This document shows, one piece after another, positions 46,166 to 56,115 of a stretch of DNA of 64,000 nt. The notes beneath the pieces are model-generated. The model ran no database searches, was not told the origin of the DNA, and saw nothing but the letters and a program-made list of their open reading frames with translations. The stretch's first letter is position 1. Every line of letters begins with the position of its first letter. Source of the stretch: Flavobacterium psychrotrophum (GTDB lineage Bacteria; Bacteroidota; Bacteroidia; Flavobacteriales; Flavobacteriaceae). The translations under genes and the position numbers were made by a program. The stretch spans positions 1,302,001 through 1,366,000 of the forward strand of contig NZ_CP031557.1 in NCBI RefSeq assembly GCF_003403075.1. Reading direction: 5' to 3'.

Positions 46166-48123
46166 TACTTAAGCATTTTGTTGGTAAAAAGATAATCAGC
46201 TGTTTGGTACCATGATATTGCTTCTTCAAGAAAATGCTGTTCCATAGGTAAAGGCGCCAGGTTGTTATCCTGTTTATTCCACGAGTAAAATGCCTGCTTT
46301 TTTTGGTCAGATAATATCATAACCCTGTTATCTTTCATCAAGGTCAATTTTCGATATGTTCCCATCAGCGCTCGTTCTTCAAACCTGTTAGCTATTACAT
46401 CTCTGCCAAAAAAATCAGAATCATAGCTCCAGTGCATCAGCCCGAATAAAGTAGGAAACAAGTCAATCTGCGAGCATAGCTTTTTAATTTTTATATTATT
46501 TTGCTTCGGAAGGTTTACAATAAAGGCAGGGATATGGTAGTTAGCCACATCAATGTCATCTTTACCGGCACTGCTGGCACAGTGATCTGCAATGATTACA
46601 AACACGGTACTGTTATACCATGGTTTTGTTTTAGCCGTTTCAAAAAGCTTACGCAGGGCAAAATCTGTGTATTTAACAGCGCCCTGGCGCCCTGTGCCCG
46701 AAGGGATATCGATTTTTCCTGACGGATAGGTGTAGGGCCTGTGGTTGGAGGTGGTCATTACAAAGTTGAAGAAAGGCTTTTTTGAAGCATATTGTTTGTC
46801 TGCTACATCGAGCATCTTATTAAAAATATCCTCATCGCATATTCCCCAGGCGTTTTCAAAAGTTACTTCATTATCCTCTATATTGTTGCGTTTAGCTTTT
46901 ATGTTATCACTCAGTACACTGCCTCTGCCACGATCATAAATAGTAAATCCGTTACCGCCAAAATAAGCGTTCATGTTATCAAAATAACCATCTCCACCAT
47001 AAAAGAAATTACTGTTATAGCCCCGCTTTTTAAACACGCTGTTTACAGTATAAAGGTTATCGTTTTCAGGCCTTTTTACAATGCTTTGTCCCGGGGTAGG
47101 CGGTATGCAAAGTGTTACTGCTTCCATGCCCCTTACCGTTCTGGTACCTGTGGCATAAAGATTTTCAAAAAAGACGCTTTTTTGTGCCAGGCTGTCAAGA
47201 AAAGGGCTAATACCTTCAGTGTTTCCAAATTCCTTCATAAAGCTGCCACTAAGGCTTTCTACCAGGATAAAGACTACATTTTTATTTTCTGTAGATGCGC
47301 TACTGTCTGTAACTGTTCTGTGTATGGCATAGCCGTTAGATGTATATTCAGAATTTTTATCACTTAATTTTTGCCTTATGATATTAAATGCCTTTTTATC
47401 TTTAATAGATGAATAAAATTCATCATAATCCATTCTGTTATTTCTGAATGCAGCAAAAAACGAATAGATGCCGGATTTTGAAATCTCAGAATTATAACGG
47501 TTAGTACTCCATTCGGCCTGACTATTTGTTATGAATAATGAAAAGATAAGAGTAGTTATTGATAGGCTAAGTAGCACTGCAGCCCTGTGTTTAAAAGATG
47601 CTTTTGTACCAAAGGTAAGGCCAAATGCGCCTTTTTTATAAAATAGAAGCAATACACATACTGTAATAAACAGCACTCCGCCAATGAGCAGCGGCAACGG
47701 ATAAGATTCATTTATGTTTGCTACAACTTCGTGGGTATAAATAAGGTAATCTACTGCTATAAAATTAAAACGTGTCCTGAATTCCTCCCAAAATGTAATT
47801 TCAGCAAAAAATGTAAAGACCAGTATAAAAATAGTCAGGCTCGTAAAAAACCAGACCAGAATTTTGTCTGCCCAGGTTCCTATCCACTTATTGGGCATTA
47901 GCGAATAATAAATGGCGGCAGGCAAGCTTATACAAGCTATGGTACCTAAATCGAAGAACAGGCCGGTTAGCAATGTTTGTAATACGTTGACAGGGCCCCA
48001 GGAAACCTCGTCGTATTGCCAGATGAAGAAGCCTAATCTTAACAGTAGCGAAATTGCTAAAAACCACAACGTAAAATATATTAGAACAGAAAATCTGCCG
48101 AAAGGCTGCAACTTATTAAGCAT
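46165..48123 (-). CDS. LTA synthase-like membrane phosphotransferase (alkaline phosphatase superfamily)
   Basis: A 652-residue protein with five N-terminal transmembrane helices (residues to about 190) and a periplasmic sulfatase-type domain. NVVFILVESLSGSF supplies the metal-binding Glu, ATGTRTVRGMEAVTL carries the catalytic Thr, and VFIIADHCASS supplies metal-binding Asp/His. LtaS enzymes transfer glycerol phosphate from phosphatidylglycerol and release diacylglycerol; EptA-like relatives transfer phosphoethanolamine. Gram-negative Bacteroidota have no lipoteichoic acid, so the acceptor is probably an envelope glycan or lipid. The overlapping diacylglycerol kinase gene supports a phospholipid-derived donor. 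Confidence 0.9.
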   Translation of the reverse strand: MLNKLQPFGRFSVLIYFTLWFLAISLLLRLGFFIWQYDEVSWGPVNVLQTLLTGLFFDLGTIACISLPAAIYYSLMPNKWIGTWADKILVWFFTSLTIFILVFTFFAEITFWEEFRTRFNFIAVDYLIYTHEVVANINESYPLPLLIGGVLFITVCVLLLFYKKGAFGLTFGTKASFKHRAAVLLSLSITTLIFSLFITNSQAEWSTNRYNSEISKSGIYSFFAAFRNNRMDYDEFYSSIKDKKAFNIIRQKLSDKNSEYTSNGYAIHRTVTDSSASTENKNVVFILVESLSGSFMKEFGNTEGISPFLDSLAQKSVFFENLYATGTRTVRGMEAVTLCIPPTPGQSIVKRPENDNLYTVNSVFKKRGYNSNFFYGGDGYFDNMNAYFGGNGFTIYDRGRGSVLSDNIKAKRNNIEDNEVTFENAWGICDEDIFNKMLDVADKQYASKKPFFNFVMTTSNHRPYTYPSGKIDIPSGTGRQGAVKYTDFALRKLFETAKTKPWYNSTVFVIIADHCASSAGKDDIDVANYHIPAFIVNLPKQNNIKIKKLCSQIDLFPTLFGLMHWSYDSDFFGRDVIANRFEERALMGTYRKLTLMKDNRVMILSDQKKQAFYSWNKQDNNLAPLPMEQHFLEEAISWYQTADYLFTNKMLK

Positions 48124-48192
48124 AGTATTACAATTTTATGCTGCAAGTTTCAGATCCAATTTTGAATAAAATTAGAATTTCTAATCTTTGAC

Positions 48193-50625
48193 CTAGAATT
48201 TGTAATTATATCCAAACCGTATTACCTGTGTTTCATAATAATCTTTACTAATAAAATTAAAACCATTACCTCTTACTTCTTTGCGTATAACAAGGGTATT
48301 AAACAAGTCGGTTGCATTTAAGAACAGTTCTCCTTTGCCTTGCTGGATTATTTTTTTAAGGCCAATATCTGTTGAAAAACGGCCTAATGTTTTTCCCTGC
48401 GGAATAATATCAGGAGCCAGGTAAGCGGCCATGAGCTGCGCTGTAAGCGTGGCCGAAAAGTTAAAGGTGTTGTTCAGCTTTACATTGCCCGATGTTAATT
48501 GCTGTTTTTCAGAAGAATAAACTGTTGACTCAGGATACAGTATATTAACCGTAAAAGCATCTATGGTATTGCGGTAGAGGGTAGCATTAAGGTTGTATGA
48601 ATACCAGGAAACGGGCTTGTGATTAAAAAGCGCCTCTATTCCCATCATATTGCTTTTTCCGGCATTTTGAAAAACATTATAAATCAAGTTGCTGCCCGGT
48701 GTACTGGTGGCAATTCTTGTTATGGTGCCATCAACCTGTTTGTAGTAAGCCGAGGCAAAAAAATATCCTTTACTAATATCTGCTTTATAGCCCAGTTCTG
48801 CAGTATTGGTAAACTGGGGGCGTAGGCTGGGATTTCCAACTTTTATAATTTCGGCATCATCATATTTGGGAAATATCCTTATGTCTACTTCATTTGGCCT
48901 GTCTACCCTGCGGTTGTAAAATAATGATAACTTTTGGTTTTGGTTAAGTTTATAGGCAAAACGCAGCGAAGGAAAAGGCTCAAGATAATGGTAGCCATCT
49001 GTACGATAAACCGGATGGTTTGGGTCAACCTCATATTCAAGGTCAAGATATTCTACACGTAAGCCTGCCTCAGCTTCAATGCGGTTGTTTTCATATACAT
49101 AGTTGCTATAAATTGCAGGTATAGATTCTTCGTAGGCTGCCTTGCCGCCCGCATTTGCATCTATAACAGAATTTTCTCCGGGATAGAAACGCATATTGGC
49201 AGGGATGAGCCTGTTGCGAAATCTAAATCCGGCCTCCAGCTTTCCGGATACCAAGGGTCTGCTATAGTCTATGTTCATATCCAGCACGCTTTCGTCTGAT
49301 AATAATTTAAAGGCATCCCGGTCTGTAGAAGAGGGCAGGGTGTTATCAAAAAAATATTTTTCGTTTTCTCTGTGAAAGGTATAATTTACGCTGGTATTAA
49401 GCACGTGCCCAGGCTCTTTAAACTGGTGGCGGTAGCTGCCGGATATCATTACAGTGGTTTTTAGCTCATCTTCCAGGAACTGCCACAGGCGCAGTCGTTG
49501 AGAATAATCGGCATTAAAAAAGGGCTCGTCACCGTTATCAATAATCTTTTCACTACCATATAATGCTGAAAAAGCTAATGTATTATTATCATTATAATTC
49601 CAGTCTATGCCCGTCTTAATATTTGTAAAGTGTGTATTGCGGTTACGTTTGGTCTGCTGGTTAACAATCGTTCCGTCATCATAGGTACGGGTTACAAATT
49701 CATTTTTATTCAGGGTCTCAGTGTAAAGGTAATCAGCCTGAAAATAAATGTTTACTTTCTCTTTACGGTAATTAAGCGACATTGACGGATTTATTTTTGG
49801 GGTGAGCTGATACTGTGGCCGAATTGAAGGCAGGTTAGCTTTACGTTTCCATAACGCCCCATAGCCGGAAGACAACCCAACTTTACCATTAAATCCTTCA
49901 TCCTTATTTTTCTTAAGGATAATATTTATAATACCCGCATTGCCATTAGCATCATATTTAGATGAGGGATTATTGATAATCTCAATTTTTTCTATGGCCG
50001 ATGCGGGTAGGTTGTCCAGCCCGGACTGGCTGTTAAACCCGGTAATTGCAGTTTGCTTACCATCAATTAATACTGTTACCTTATCATTGCCACGTAGCTG
50101 TACTTTACCGTCTTGTGTGGTAACTCCCGGCAGGTTTTGCATTGCCTGCAGTACTGAGCCGCCACTTTGCGTAATATTGTCGCTAATGGCATAGCTTTTC
50201 TTATCCATATGGCTGTTTACTTCATTTTGCCGTGCCGTAATTATTACCTCACTGAGTTCCTGATTATCAGCAGTAAGCAGGAATACCCCAGTATTTAAAA
50301 AATCAGATAGCGAACCTACATATAATTCTTTACTAAAATTACTGTACCCTATCGAGCTTATATCAAGCGTGTAGTTTCCGGGCGTAACCCCGGGTAGTAT
50401 AAAATTTCCTTCTTCGTCTGTTATTACAGAAATAACGGCCGTATTATTCTTAGATTGTTTTAAAATGATGTTTGCATAGCCCACAGGCAGTAGCGATACT
50501 GTTTCCTTTACCGATCCCGATATGGTTACTTGTTTTGACTGACCATATCCTAATACAGAGAAACAAAAAACTATAAAGGGTAATATCTCCTTTTTTTTTA
50601 TTGATAGATGTTTGCTGTAATGCAC
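48193..50625 (-). CDS. TonB-type outer membrane beta-barrel receptor
   Basis: An 810-residue protein with a GTG start (no ATG precedes the signal peptide, which ends near GYGQSK). It has a carboxypeptidase-regulatory-like domain (about 30-120, ISGSVKETVSLLPVGYANII), a plug (LQAMQNLPGVTTQDGKVQLRG) and a barrel (outer membrane protein beta-barrel family 3) ending QVIRFGYNYKF. No SusD partner is present, so it is not a glycan pair. It lies between the histidine kinase and LtaS-like genes. Its substrate is unknown; it could be the importer or sensor input of this regulon. Confidence 0.88.
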   Translation of the reverse strand: MHYSKHLSIKKKEILPFIVFCFSVLGYGQSKQVTISGSVKETVSLLPVGYANIILKQSKNNTAVISVITDEEGNFILPGVTPGNYTLDISSIGYSNFSKELYVGSLSDFLNTGVFLLTADNQELSEVIITARQNEVNSHMDKKSYAISDNITQSGGSVLQAMQNLPGVTTQDGKVQLRGNDKVTVLIDGKQTAITGFNSQSGLDNLPASAIEKIEIINNPSSKYDANGNAGIINIILKKNKDEGFNGKVGLSSGYGALWKRKANLPSIRPQYQLTPKINPSMSLNYRKEKVNIYFQADYLYTETLNKNEFVTRTYDDGTIVNQQTKRNRNTHFTNIKTGIDWNYNDNNTLAFSALYGSEKIIDNGDEPFFNADYSQRLRLWQFLEDELKTTVMISGSYRHQFKEPGHVLNTSVNYTFHRENEKYFFDNTLPSSTDRDAFKLLSDESVLDMNIDYSRPLVSGKLEAGFRFRNRLIPANMRFYPGENSVIDANAGGKAAYEESIPAIYSNYVYENNRIEAEAGLRVEYLDLEYEVDPNHPVYRTDGYHYLEPFPSLRFAYKLNQNQKLSLFYNRRVDRPNEVDIRIFPKYDDAEIIKVGNPSLRPQFTNTAELGYKADISKGYFFASAYYKQVDGTITRIATSTPGSNLIYNVFQNAGKSNMMGIEALFNHKPVSWYSYNLNATLYRNTIDAFTVNILYPESTVYSSEKQQLTSGNVKLNNTFNFSATLTAQLMAAYLAPDIIPQGKTLGRFSTDIGLKKIIQQGKGELFLNATDLFNTLVIRKEVRGNGFNFISKDYYETQVIRFGYNYKF

Positions 50626-50686
50626 TGCCCTTAATTTTAAAGTTATAGGGCGAAATTAGAAACTGAATTAGGAGGAAATCTGAATT

Positions 50687-51955
50687 TTAAAAGGTTATGG
50701 TAAAAGAATGGCTGCTCCCTGAAAAATGATAGGTGATGCTCCAGCCGTTAAGCTCTGTTATTTTTTTTACTATTGCGAGCCCCAGGCCATTGCCCTGTGC
50801 AGAAGGGTCAGATTTTGAAAATCGGTTAAAAAGTTTTTCATGATTCAGCGCCCTGGCAGTTCCGGTATTGGTAAACCGTATTGCATCTGGCAATATAACA
50901 ATTTCGATACTGCCATTTTGTATGTTGTGCCTTATTGCATTAAGAAACAGGTTGTTTAACAGCACCTCAAACAATATTGGGTTTGCAAAAATAACACTGT
51001 TTTTATCTAACACCGTTTTAATGGTAACGTGCTTTGCTTTTGCCTGCTGTTCAAAAAAGTCAAGGTGCCTCTCAACATATTCTGCCACTTTTACCTGTAG
51101 TTTTTCAAAATAGCTGTCGTTATCTATTTTAGAGAGCATTAGCAGGTTTTTATTAAGCCTGTTTAGCCTCGATACATCTTTATTGAGGGCACTAACTATT
51201 TCAGACTGTTCTCTCGTTAATGCTTCAGACTGCGATAGTGTATCTATCCTTGCCTGAAAAAGCGCAAGTGGAGTCTGGAGTTCGTGTGCAGCATTCTCTA
51301 CAAATTCCCTTTGGCTTTTATAAATGGCTGTATTCTTTTCTATAAGACGCTCAAGGCTTCTGTTAAGCCTGTCAAATTCGTCAATATCAGTAATGGCAAA
51401 ATTTGGAGGCCTGTTTTTGTCTATCTCAAAGTTGCGTATTTGGTCGAGTGTATTGTAAAAAGGCTTCCATATTTTTGCGGCAGAAGCTTTAGAAATGTAA
51501 ATAATACCTGCCAAAAGGATTATGATGATGCAAATAAACATGACTGCTATGCTCAGAACCATGCCTTCCATCTCAACCAGGTTACTTTTTTCTACATACG
51601 TAAACTGTTTTCCGTTGATGCTTACCGGTGCATAAAGCAGGCGAAAAGGCTCTTTTTCTTTAGCAATAGAGTCGTATATCGTTTTGCCAATAATAGAGTC
51701 TTGCTTAATGCCCATATCTGGCACAATCTCTACATCCCGGTTATATTTGTTCCAGTAGGCAATATCTTTCTCTGTAAAATTTTTACTGCTCTCCTTTACA
51801 AATGCCCCTTTATGAAACAACAGTACTTCATCTGTTTCATAAATATATAGCCATTGACAAATGAAGTAAAAGACCGGTGCAGCAGCCAAAAGTATGACTA
51901 CCGCATAAACCATAAAGCTGTTTGTTGTTTTATTTAGGAGCTTCTTTTTATTCAT
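50687..51955 (-). CDS. Sensor histidine kinase
   Basis: About 422 residues from ATG 51955 (MNKKKLLNKTTNSF); the in-frame GTG-like extension upstream lies inside the response regulator gene. Two transmembrane helices (about 13-35 and 130-155) flank a periplasmic sensor of about 95 residues. HisKA contains EFVENAAHELQTPLALF (phosphoacceptor His) and HATPase_c has NNLFLNAIRHN and GNGLGLAIVKKI. It overlaps the response regulator stop by 8 nt, so they form one two-component system heading the cluster. The signal is unknown. Confidence 0.92.
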   Translation of the reverse strand: MNKKKLLNKTTNSFMVYAVVILLAAAPVFYFICQWLYIYETDEVLLFHKGAFVKESSKNFTEKDIAYWNKYNRDVEIVPDMGIKQDSIIGKTIYDSIAKEKEPFRLLYAPVSINGKQFTYVEKSNLVEMEGMVLSIAVMFICIIIILLAGIIYISKASAAKIWKPFYNTLDQIRNFEIDKNRPPNFAITDIDEFDRLNRSLERLIEKNTAIYKSQREFVENAAHELQTPLALFQARIDTLSQSEALTREQSEIVSALNKDVSRLNRLNKNLLMLSKIDNDSYFEKLQVKVAEYVERHLDFFEQQAKAKHVTIKTVLDKNSVIFANPILFEVLLNNLFLNAIRHNIQNGSIEIVILPDAIRFTNTGTARALNHEKLFNRFSKSDPSAQGNGLGLAIVKKITELNGWSITYHFSGSSHSFTITF

Positions 51956-52625
51956 CCTGCCATTTATAACCCAGTCCATATATGGTTTTTATATAATCGC
52001 CGCTTCCTGCCTGGTGTAGTTTTTTTTTAAGGTTTTTTATATGTGCGTAAACAAAGTCGTGGTTGTCCAGCATATCGGCCATATCTCCAGAAAGGTGTTC
52101 TGCTATAGCACCCTTTGATAGTACTTTGTTATTATTGCCTATGAGGTAAAGTAACAGGTCAATTTCCTTTTTAGTTATGTCAAGTTTTACGCCACTAACG
52201 CTTACATTTTTACTTAGGAGGTCAATCTCTATCTCATTAAATGTTATAATATTATGGCCGTTAAATTTTTTTCGCCTTATAAGTGCCTGTATTCTTACAA
52301 GCAACTCTGAAAGGTGGAAGGGTTTGGTAAGGTAATCGTCTGCACCAAGATTAAATCCTTCAAGCCTGGTTTCTAAGGTTTCTTTTGCTGATATTATTAT
52401 AACTCCCTCTGTTTTGTTAAGCTGTTTAAGTTCTTTTAGTATTTCAAATCCGTCGCCATCGGGTAGCATCAGGTCCAGCAGGATACACTCATATTCGTAA
52501 ACGCTAATTTTATATAAGGCCTCAGTAACATCAAAAGCTGTTTCGCACTGTATTCCGTTAGATGACAGATAACCTTTTATGGCAGATGAAATTTCGGACT
52601 CGTCTTCTATTACTAAAATTTTCAT
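51948..52625 (-). CDS. OmpR-family response regulator
   Basis: About 225 residues from ATG 52625 (MKILVIEDESEI). The frame extends 18 codons upstream, but the conserved receiver starts at this Met. The phosphorylated Asp lies in CILLDLMLPDGDGFEIL and the conserved Lys in DDYLTKPFHLSELL. The C-terminal winged helix ends YIKTIYGLGYKW. It is the first gene of the cluster and probably controls the genes downstream (receptor, LtaS-like, lipid kinase, PAP2). Confidence 0.94.
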   Translation of the reverse strand: MKILVIEDESEISSAIKGYLSSNGIQCETAFDVTEALYKISVYEYECILLDLMLPDGDGFEILKELKQLNKTEGVIIISAKETLETRLEGFNLGADDYLTKPFHLSELLVRIQALIRRKKFNGHNIITFNEIEIDLLSKNVSVSGVKLDITKKEIDLLLYLIGNNNKVLSKGAIAEHLSGDMADMLDNHDFVYAHIKNLKKKLHQAGSGDYIKTIYGLGYKWQDE

Positions 52626-52807
52626 ACTGCAAGTTAAAAAAAGGATTTTGAATAAATTCTGAATTGCGGCCGAAAGCATAATTCTAAAATTTTCGTATGA
52701 TATTTATTGTACAATCAAGTGCTTATACCATTTATGAACCTAGCGCGTTGTTTAACAAAGCAACCGGCTTTTTAAAGCATAGACAATAATAAAATCTAGT
52801 ATTTAAA

Positions 52808-52838
52808 AAGCCGGCTCAATACTAAATTGAGCCGGCTT
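52808..52838 (-). terminator. Intrinsic terminator of the aminotransferase gene
   Basis: AAGCCGGCTCAAT (52808-52820) pairs perfectly with ATTGAGCCGGCTT (52826-52838), followed by a T-run on the minus strand, 27 nt after the stop codon. Confidence 0.9.
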
Positions 52839-52864
52839 CTGCTATAGTCCTTCGTGTTAAATAT

Positions 52865-54055
52865 TTACTTGTTGTAAACCTCAATAGCATCTTTTAATAT
52901 CGCTACAGATCGTACAAGGTCTTCTTTTTTCAATACGTATGCAATGCGTATTTCATCAAGGCCAACGCCTGGTGTAGAGTAAAAACCTGCTGCCGGTGCA
53001 ACCATTACGGTTTCGCCATTGTTGTCATAGCTTTCCAGCAACCACTGTGCAAAATCGTCAGCACTTTTTACAGGCAGCTTTGCAATACAGTAAAATGCAC
53101 CCTTAGGAACAGATACCTTTACACCATCAATTTTGTTTAGCTCTGCAATAAGCGTATCACGACGCTCTCTGTATTCAGCTATAACTTCATCAAAATAACT
53201 CTGCGGAGTGTCCAGCGCTGCTTCGCTCGCTATTTGCTCAAATGTAGGCGGGCTAAGGCGTGCTTGTGCAAATTTCATAGCCGTAGCCATTAATTGCTTG
53301 TTTTTAGAAACAATGCAGCCTATGCGTGCGCCACACATACTGTATCGCTTAGAAACAGAATCAATCATTACAGCATTTTCTTCAATGCCTTTTATATTCA
53401 TAACCGAATAATGCTTGTCGCCGTCATAGGTAAACTCACGGTAAACCTCGTCAGCAATCAGGAACAGGTCGTGTTTTTTAACGAGTTCGGCAAGCTGGTT
53501 TATCTCATCTTCTGTGTAAAGGTAACCTGTAGGGTTACCAGGGTTACATATAAGTATGGCCTTAGTTTTTTCTGTGATAAGTTTTTCAAAATCAGCAATA
53601 GGAGGTAAGGCAAAGCCTTCGTCTATAGTAGATATAACAGGTACTACCGTAACACCAGATGCTACCGAGAAGCCATTGTAATTAGCATAAAAAGGCTCAG
53701 GAATAATAATTTCATCACCGGCATCAAGCGTACTGCCCAGTGCAAACAAAAGTGCTTCGCTGCCACCCGTGGTTATAATGATGTTTTCTGTATGTACATC
53801 CACACCGCTTTTTTGGTAGGAAGCCGCCAGTTTAGTCCTGTAGCTCTCAAAACCTGCCGAGTGGCTGTACTCAAGTATTTGTATATTGTTGTTCTTAATA
53901 GCTTCAAGTGCTACTTCGGGTGTTTTAATATCAGGCTGGCCTATATTAAGGTGGTATACTTTATGGCCTTTTTTCTTAGCAATTTCGGCGTAAGGAACCA
54001 GTTTCCTTATCGGAGATTCAGGCATTTGAAGCCCTTTTTGCGATACTTTCGGCAT
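52865..54055 (-). CDS. PLP-dependent class I aminotransferase (aspartate aminotransferase type)
   Basis: A 396-residue fold-type I aminotransferase. YHLNIGQPDIKTPEVAL binds the carboxylate side, the phosphate site is ITTGGSEALLFAL, the PLP Asp lies in LICNPGNPTGYLY and FLIADEVYREF, and the Schiff-base Lys in IDSVSKRYSMCGARIGC. It transfers amino groups between aspartate or aromatic amino acids and 2-oxoglutarate. It is monocistronic with its own terminator. The exact substrate among the AspC/PatA group is not resolved. Confidence 0.92.
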   Translation of the reverse strand: MPKVSQKGLQMPESPIRKLVPYAEIAKKKGHKVYHLNIGQPDIKTPEVALEAIKNNNIQILEYSHSAGFESYRTKLAASYQKSGVDVHTENIIITTGGSEALLFALGSTLDAGDEIIIPEPFYANYNGFSVASGVTVVPVISTIDEGFALPPIADFEKLITEKTKAILICNPGNPTGYLYTEDEINQLAELVKKHDLFLIADEVYREFTYDGDKHYSVMNIKGIEENAVMIDSVSKRYSMCGARIGCIVSKNKQLMATAMKFAQARLSPPTFEQIASEAALDTPQSYFDEVIAEYRERRDTLIAELNKIDGVKVSVPKGAFYCIAKLPVKSADDFAQWLLESYDNNGETVMVAPAAGFYSTPGVGLDEIRIAYVLKKEDLVRSVAILKDAIEVYNK

Positions 54056-54161
54056 TGTTTCGTTTTATTTGTTTGAACCGCAAAGTTGCAATTTTTTTGC
54101 AGAATTATCAGAATCCGTGTTCTTAAATTTTATATGTGTAGAAAAGGTATTTGTTATAAAC

Positions 54162-54188
54162 AAAAAGAGCCGCCTTTATGGCAGCTCT
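54162..54188 (-). terminator. Intrinsic terminator of the OmpA-like gene
   Basis: AGAGCCGCC (54166-54174) pairs with GGCAGCTCT (54180-54188) with one weak pair, followed on the minus strand by TTTTT; 21 nt after the stop. Confidence 0.75.
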
Positions 54189-54208
54189 CTTAGTATTGTT
54201 ACAGGTTA

Positions 54209-55045
54209 TTATTTACCCTGTTGGTTTTTCATTTCTTTTTCGATCATGTCGTAAAACTGGTCGATTTTAGGTAGTACAAGTATTCTTGTCCTCCTGTTAC
54301 GGGCACGTCCGTCTGCAGTAGTATTTTCAGCAAGAGGAATGAACTCTCCACGTCCTGAAGCTACAAGGCGCTTAGGGTCGATACCAAAATCATTTTGAAG
54401 TATCCTTACGATAGATGTAGCACGTTTAACAGAAAGGTCCCAGTTGTCTACAAGCACTGCATTTTTGATAGGCACATTATCTGTGTGGCCTTCTACCATA
54501 CATTCAAAATCCGGTTTGTCCTGAACAATTTTAGCTACTTTACCTAAAACTTCTTTAGCTTTATCGGTTACATTATAGCTACCGCTTTTAAACAATAGTT
54601 TATCTGCAATAGAGATGTATACCACACCTTTTTCTACACTTACATCAATATCCGGGTCATTAACACCCACCGCACGTTTAATGCTTGTTACAAGCGCAAG
54701 TGTTACACTGTCTTTACGTGTAAGGGCATCTTGCAGCCTGTTTATTTTAAGGTCTTTTTCCCTAAGGCTTTCAAGAGACTTTTCAAGGTTCTCAGCACCC
54801 TTAGATGTCAGGGTTGTCATGTTAGACGTGGTATTGATCAGGTCAGAATTATTCTTCTTAAGATAATCAACTTGTCCTGTAAGCTGGTCTTTTTCTGCAA
54901 GGCAGGTATTAAGCTTAACGGTTGCAGTATTAAGCAAATCCTGGATTTCCTTGTTCTTTGCTTCCAGCTCGGCGATCTTCTTTTTAGAACCGCAAGACGT
55001 AAGCGTAAGCGCTACTAATGAAAGTGTTAGGATGGCTCTTTTCAT
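54209..55045 (-). CDS. OmpA-family peptidoglycan-binding lipoprotein
   Basis: A 278-residue lipoprotein (LTLTSCGSKKK, Cys18) with a coiled coil (about 24-110) and a C-terminal OmpA domain. Peptidoglycan-binding residues are seen in KLLFKSGSYNVTDKAKEVL, VEGHTDNVPIKN, NWDLSVKRATSIVRIL and RRTRILVLP. It tethers the outer membrane to the cell wall. It is monocistronic with its own terminator. A TAATTTTG -7 box at 55069-55076 lies about 25 nt upstream. Confidence 0.92.
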   Translation of the reverse strand: MKRAILTLSLVALTLTSCGSKKKIAELEAKNKEIQDLLNTATVKLNTCLAEKDQLTGQVDYLKKNNSDLINTTSNMTTLTSKGAENLEKSLESLREKDLKINRLQDALTRKDSVTLALVTSIKRAVGVNDPDIDVSVEKGVVYISIADKLLFKSGSYNVTDKAKEVLGKVAKIVQDKPDFECMVEGHTDNVPIKNAVLVDNWDLSVKRATSIVRILQNDFGIDPKRLVASGRGEFIPLAENTTADGRARNRRTRILVLPKIDQFYDMIEKEMKNQQGK

Positions 55046-55068
55046 AAATACTAGGTTTAAATTTTTAA

Positions 55069-55076
55069 CAAAATTA
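55069..55076 (-). promoter_or_regulatory. Putative -7 box of the OmpA-like gene
   Basis: TAATTTTG on the minus strand, 24 nt from the start codon. No matching TTTG lies 19-20 nt upstream, so this is a half-promoter call. Confidence 0.3.
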
Positions 55077-55125
55077 CTATTAATCTCTAAAATACTAACG
55101 AATATAGATATAAACTATTGTTAAA

Positions 55126-56115
55126 TTAGAAATCAAACACCTTGCCGTTTTTCAGAAAATACTTAATAATTATACTCTTAGTCTTGTAGTAATTTTTGTA
55201 CTGTTTTGATTTTCTTTTGTTTAAGAAGTGAAAAAATCTTAAATAAAAGTTAAAATGAGCTTTTAGTACTGCCCATAAATGTGCGGGCTGTCCTTGTAGT
55301 AAAAATCGTATACCTGCCATGCCGTCAAAACTCAGGCGGATAAAAAGAGTTGGGAATAATTGACCCGCCGGAACATTTTTTATCATCATCCATAGGGAGT
55401 TCCTAAAATTGAGGAATGTTTTGTGCGGATTACCAGCCTGTAGCGTAGCGCCCCCAACATGATACACCGTTGAATTGTAACAATAACGTGCTTTATAATT
55501 GGCATTAAAGGCTCTCCAGCAAAGATCGATCTCTTCCTGATGGGCAAAAAAGTCTTCGTCAAAACCTTCAAGTTCTCTGAATACGCTTTTCCTTATAAAC
55601 AGGCATGCACCCGAAGCCCAGAATATTTCGGCGTTGTCATTATACTGTCCGTTGTCCGTTTCAAGGGTTTCAAAAATGCGCCCCCTGCAAAACGGAAAAC
55701 CATATTTATCTAAAAAGCCACCGGCAGCACCGGCATATTCAAACAGGGCCTTATTTTTATAATCAAGTATCTTAGGCTGTATGATTGCTGTTTCGGCATC
55801 AGCTTCAAAAAGTTCTAAAACGGGTTCCAGCCAGCCATCGGTAACTTCTACATCGCTGTTGAGCAATACATAAATATCTTCTTCAACATCTTTTAAAGCA
55901 ATGTTGTACCCTTTGGCATAACCGTAATTGCCATTGTTTTTTATGATTTTTACATCAGGATATTGTTGTTGTATAAAAGCAACCGAATCATCTGTACTTG
56001 CGTTATCTGCCACATAAAGTACTGCGCCGTCAGAATATTTTGTAACAGATGGCAAAAACTTTTCGAGCAATGCTTTACCGTTCCAGTTGAGTATTACAAT
56101 GGCTATGCTATTCAT
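55126..56115 (-). CDS. Family 2 glycosyltransferase
   Basis: A 329-residue GT2 enzyme of the rhamnosyltransferase-like group. AIVILNWNGKALLEKFLPS opens the nucleotide-binding fold, VLLNSDVEVTDGWLEP carries the metal-binding acidic motif, and FFAHQEEIDLCWRA follows in the acceptor region. There is a basic C-terminus and a single weak hydrophobic stretch, so it is probably peripheral. It adds a sugar to a cell-surface glycan. It overlaps the upstream PD-(D/E)XK gene by 4 nt (ATGA). Confidence 0.9.
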   Translation of the reverse strand: MNSIAIVILNWNGKALLEKFLPSVTKYSDGAVLYVADNASTDDSVAFIQQQYPDVKIIKNNGNYGYAKGYNIALKDVEEDIYVLLNSDVEVTDGWLEPVLELFEADAETAIIQPKILDYKNKALFEYAGAAGGFLDKYGFPFCRGRIFETLETDNGQYNDNAEIFWASGACLFIRKSVFRELEGFDEDFFAHQEEIDLCWRAFNANYKARYCYNSTVYHVGGATLQAGNPHKTFLNFRNSLWMMIKNVPAGQLFPTLFIRLSFDGMAGIRFLLQGQPAHLWAVLKAHFNFYLRFFHFLNKRKSKQYKNYYKTKSIIIKYFLKNGKVFDF

